6,136 nt of DNA from an uncultured Campylobacter sp. (GTDB lineage: Bacteria > Campylobacterota > Campylobacteria > Campylobacterales > Campylobacteraceae), in NCBI RefSeq assembly GCF_937949835.1, contig NZ_CALEDC010000481.1:1-6136 (forward strand). The letters run 5' to 3'. Positions 5,526 through 6,136 of the stretch are shown here, in pieces. A model generated the notes under the pieces. The model saw only the letters and a list, made by a program, of their open reading frames with translations, did no database searches and was not told where the DNA came from. The translations under genes were made by a program, and so were the position numbers. How positions within the stretch are numbered: the stretch's first letter is position 1; every line of letters starts with the position of its first letter.

Positions 5526-6136
5526 ATATATAGACGAATTTAAAGGAAATATAGAAAAAGAGAAATATCAGCTAGCGATGTATGATAAAAACCGTAAACT
5601 AGTAGATATATTAAGAAATAGACATTCACAAACAATAAAAAATATAATAAACGAATTTGAAATACAACCACAAGTAGTTGTAATGGATATGTTTAAGCCA
5701 TTTAGAAGCGTAATAAATAGTAATATAGTTCAGGCCCAAATAGTAGCAGATAAATATCATGTAATAAGACAAGGGATATGGGCATTAAGAGATTTAAGAG
5801 TAGAATTATTTAACAAAGACAATGAAAAGTATAAGAAGTTAAAAAAATATTGGAAAATACTAAGTAAAAGCCCAATAAGTCAGTTTAGTCAAAGACAAAA
5901 AGAAATATTAAAAGAGATATTAAAAGTAGATAAGACATTGAAAAAGATGTATAGAATAATAAAAGAATTTTACAAGATGTTTGAGAGCAAGACAGTAAAG
6001 ACAATGAGAAGGAGAATAGAGCAATTAATTGAAAAATTGAGAGTATTTAATATAAAGCAAAGTATAAAACTAGCAGATACAATAACAAGTTGGAAAAAAG
6101 AGATAATAAATATAGTAGAATATAAAATAAACAATG
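5515..6136 (+). pseudogene. ISL3-family transposase fragment, 5'-truncated and running off the right edge
   Basis: An open plus-strand frame (in-frame stop at 5476-5478; transposase-like from about 5515) encodes the DDE domain of an ISL3-type (IS204/IS1001/IS1096/IS1165) transposase. [10 protein letters not shown] carries the first catalytic Asp (codon 5533-5535), and VVVMDMFKPF the second (codon 5686-5688), followed by the typical AQIVADKYHVIRQG and ALRDLRVELF. A long basic helical region with WKKEI and YKINN follows, just before where the catalytic Glu motif would be, beyond the window. About 150 N-terminal residues usual in this family (zinc ribbon and HTH) are missing, and no start or ribosome binding site is visible, so the gene is probably dead unless in-trans products act on its ends. 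The left breakpoint lies between about 5490 and 5520, directly against the Res scar. Codon use is very different from the dsb genes. Confidence 0.82.

Noticed and set aside
1..6136. CRISPR array, tRNA or rRNA genes
   Set aside because: No regularly spaced repeats, cloverleaf-like sequence with a CCA-type end, or rRNA signature was seen on either strand.

Overview
The window looks like a Campylobacter chromosome, probably one of the higher-GC oral species (inference). Three things suggest this: a dba-dsbI type disulfide-bond operon, which is characteristic of Campylobacter and relatives; moderate-GC coding sequence rich in AAATTT words; and very AT-rich intergenic DNA. The dsb genes have host-like composition, while both flanks are distinctly more AT-rich and hold accessory or decaying genes. 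Every intact gene reads on the minus strand. Only the transposase fragment at the right end reads on the plus strand.

Left end (1-1460, minus): the first ~486 codons of an OLD-like protein, an ABC/SMC-type ATPase followed by a TOPRIM-like nuclease domain. It runs off the window. Its layout recalls a single-chain version of anti-phage ATPase-TOPRIM systems such as PARIS or OLD. A 465-bp non-coding stretch (1461-1925) follows. It contains a good extended -10 promoter for the ATPase gene, a broken coding-like stretch that may be the 3' end of a dead IS200/IS605-type tnpB, and the intrinsic terminator of the dsb operon.

Middle (1926-3755, minus): a three-gene operon read in the order dba, dsbI membrane part, periplasmic propeller-like protein. 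As far as I know, the DsbB-like membrane domain and the C-terminal beta-propeller of Campylobacter jejuni DsbI are one polypeptide. Here they are two genes, and the second has its own signal peptide. Both junctions have a 9-nt gap and a Shine-Dalgarno sequence lying over the upstream stop codon, which fits translational coupling. A very AT-rich tract (about 3781-3930) lies upstream and probably carries the promoter.

Right part: 3756-4101 is non-coding and ends in a perfect 14-bp inverted repeat that overlaps the stop codon of the next gene. 4102-5298 (minus) encodes a complete AAA_14/DUF4143 ATPase with its own extended -10 promoter and ribosome binding site. Upstream of it lies a ~126-bp scar of the nuclease domain of a type III restriction subunit (Res). 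The scar is fused back-to-back with a 5'-truncated ISL3-family transposase fragment (about 5515-6136, plus), whose isoleucine codons are almost all ATA. The right end therefore looks like a site of repeated insertion and deletion.

All family assignments come from reading the translations by eye. No database search was run.
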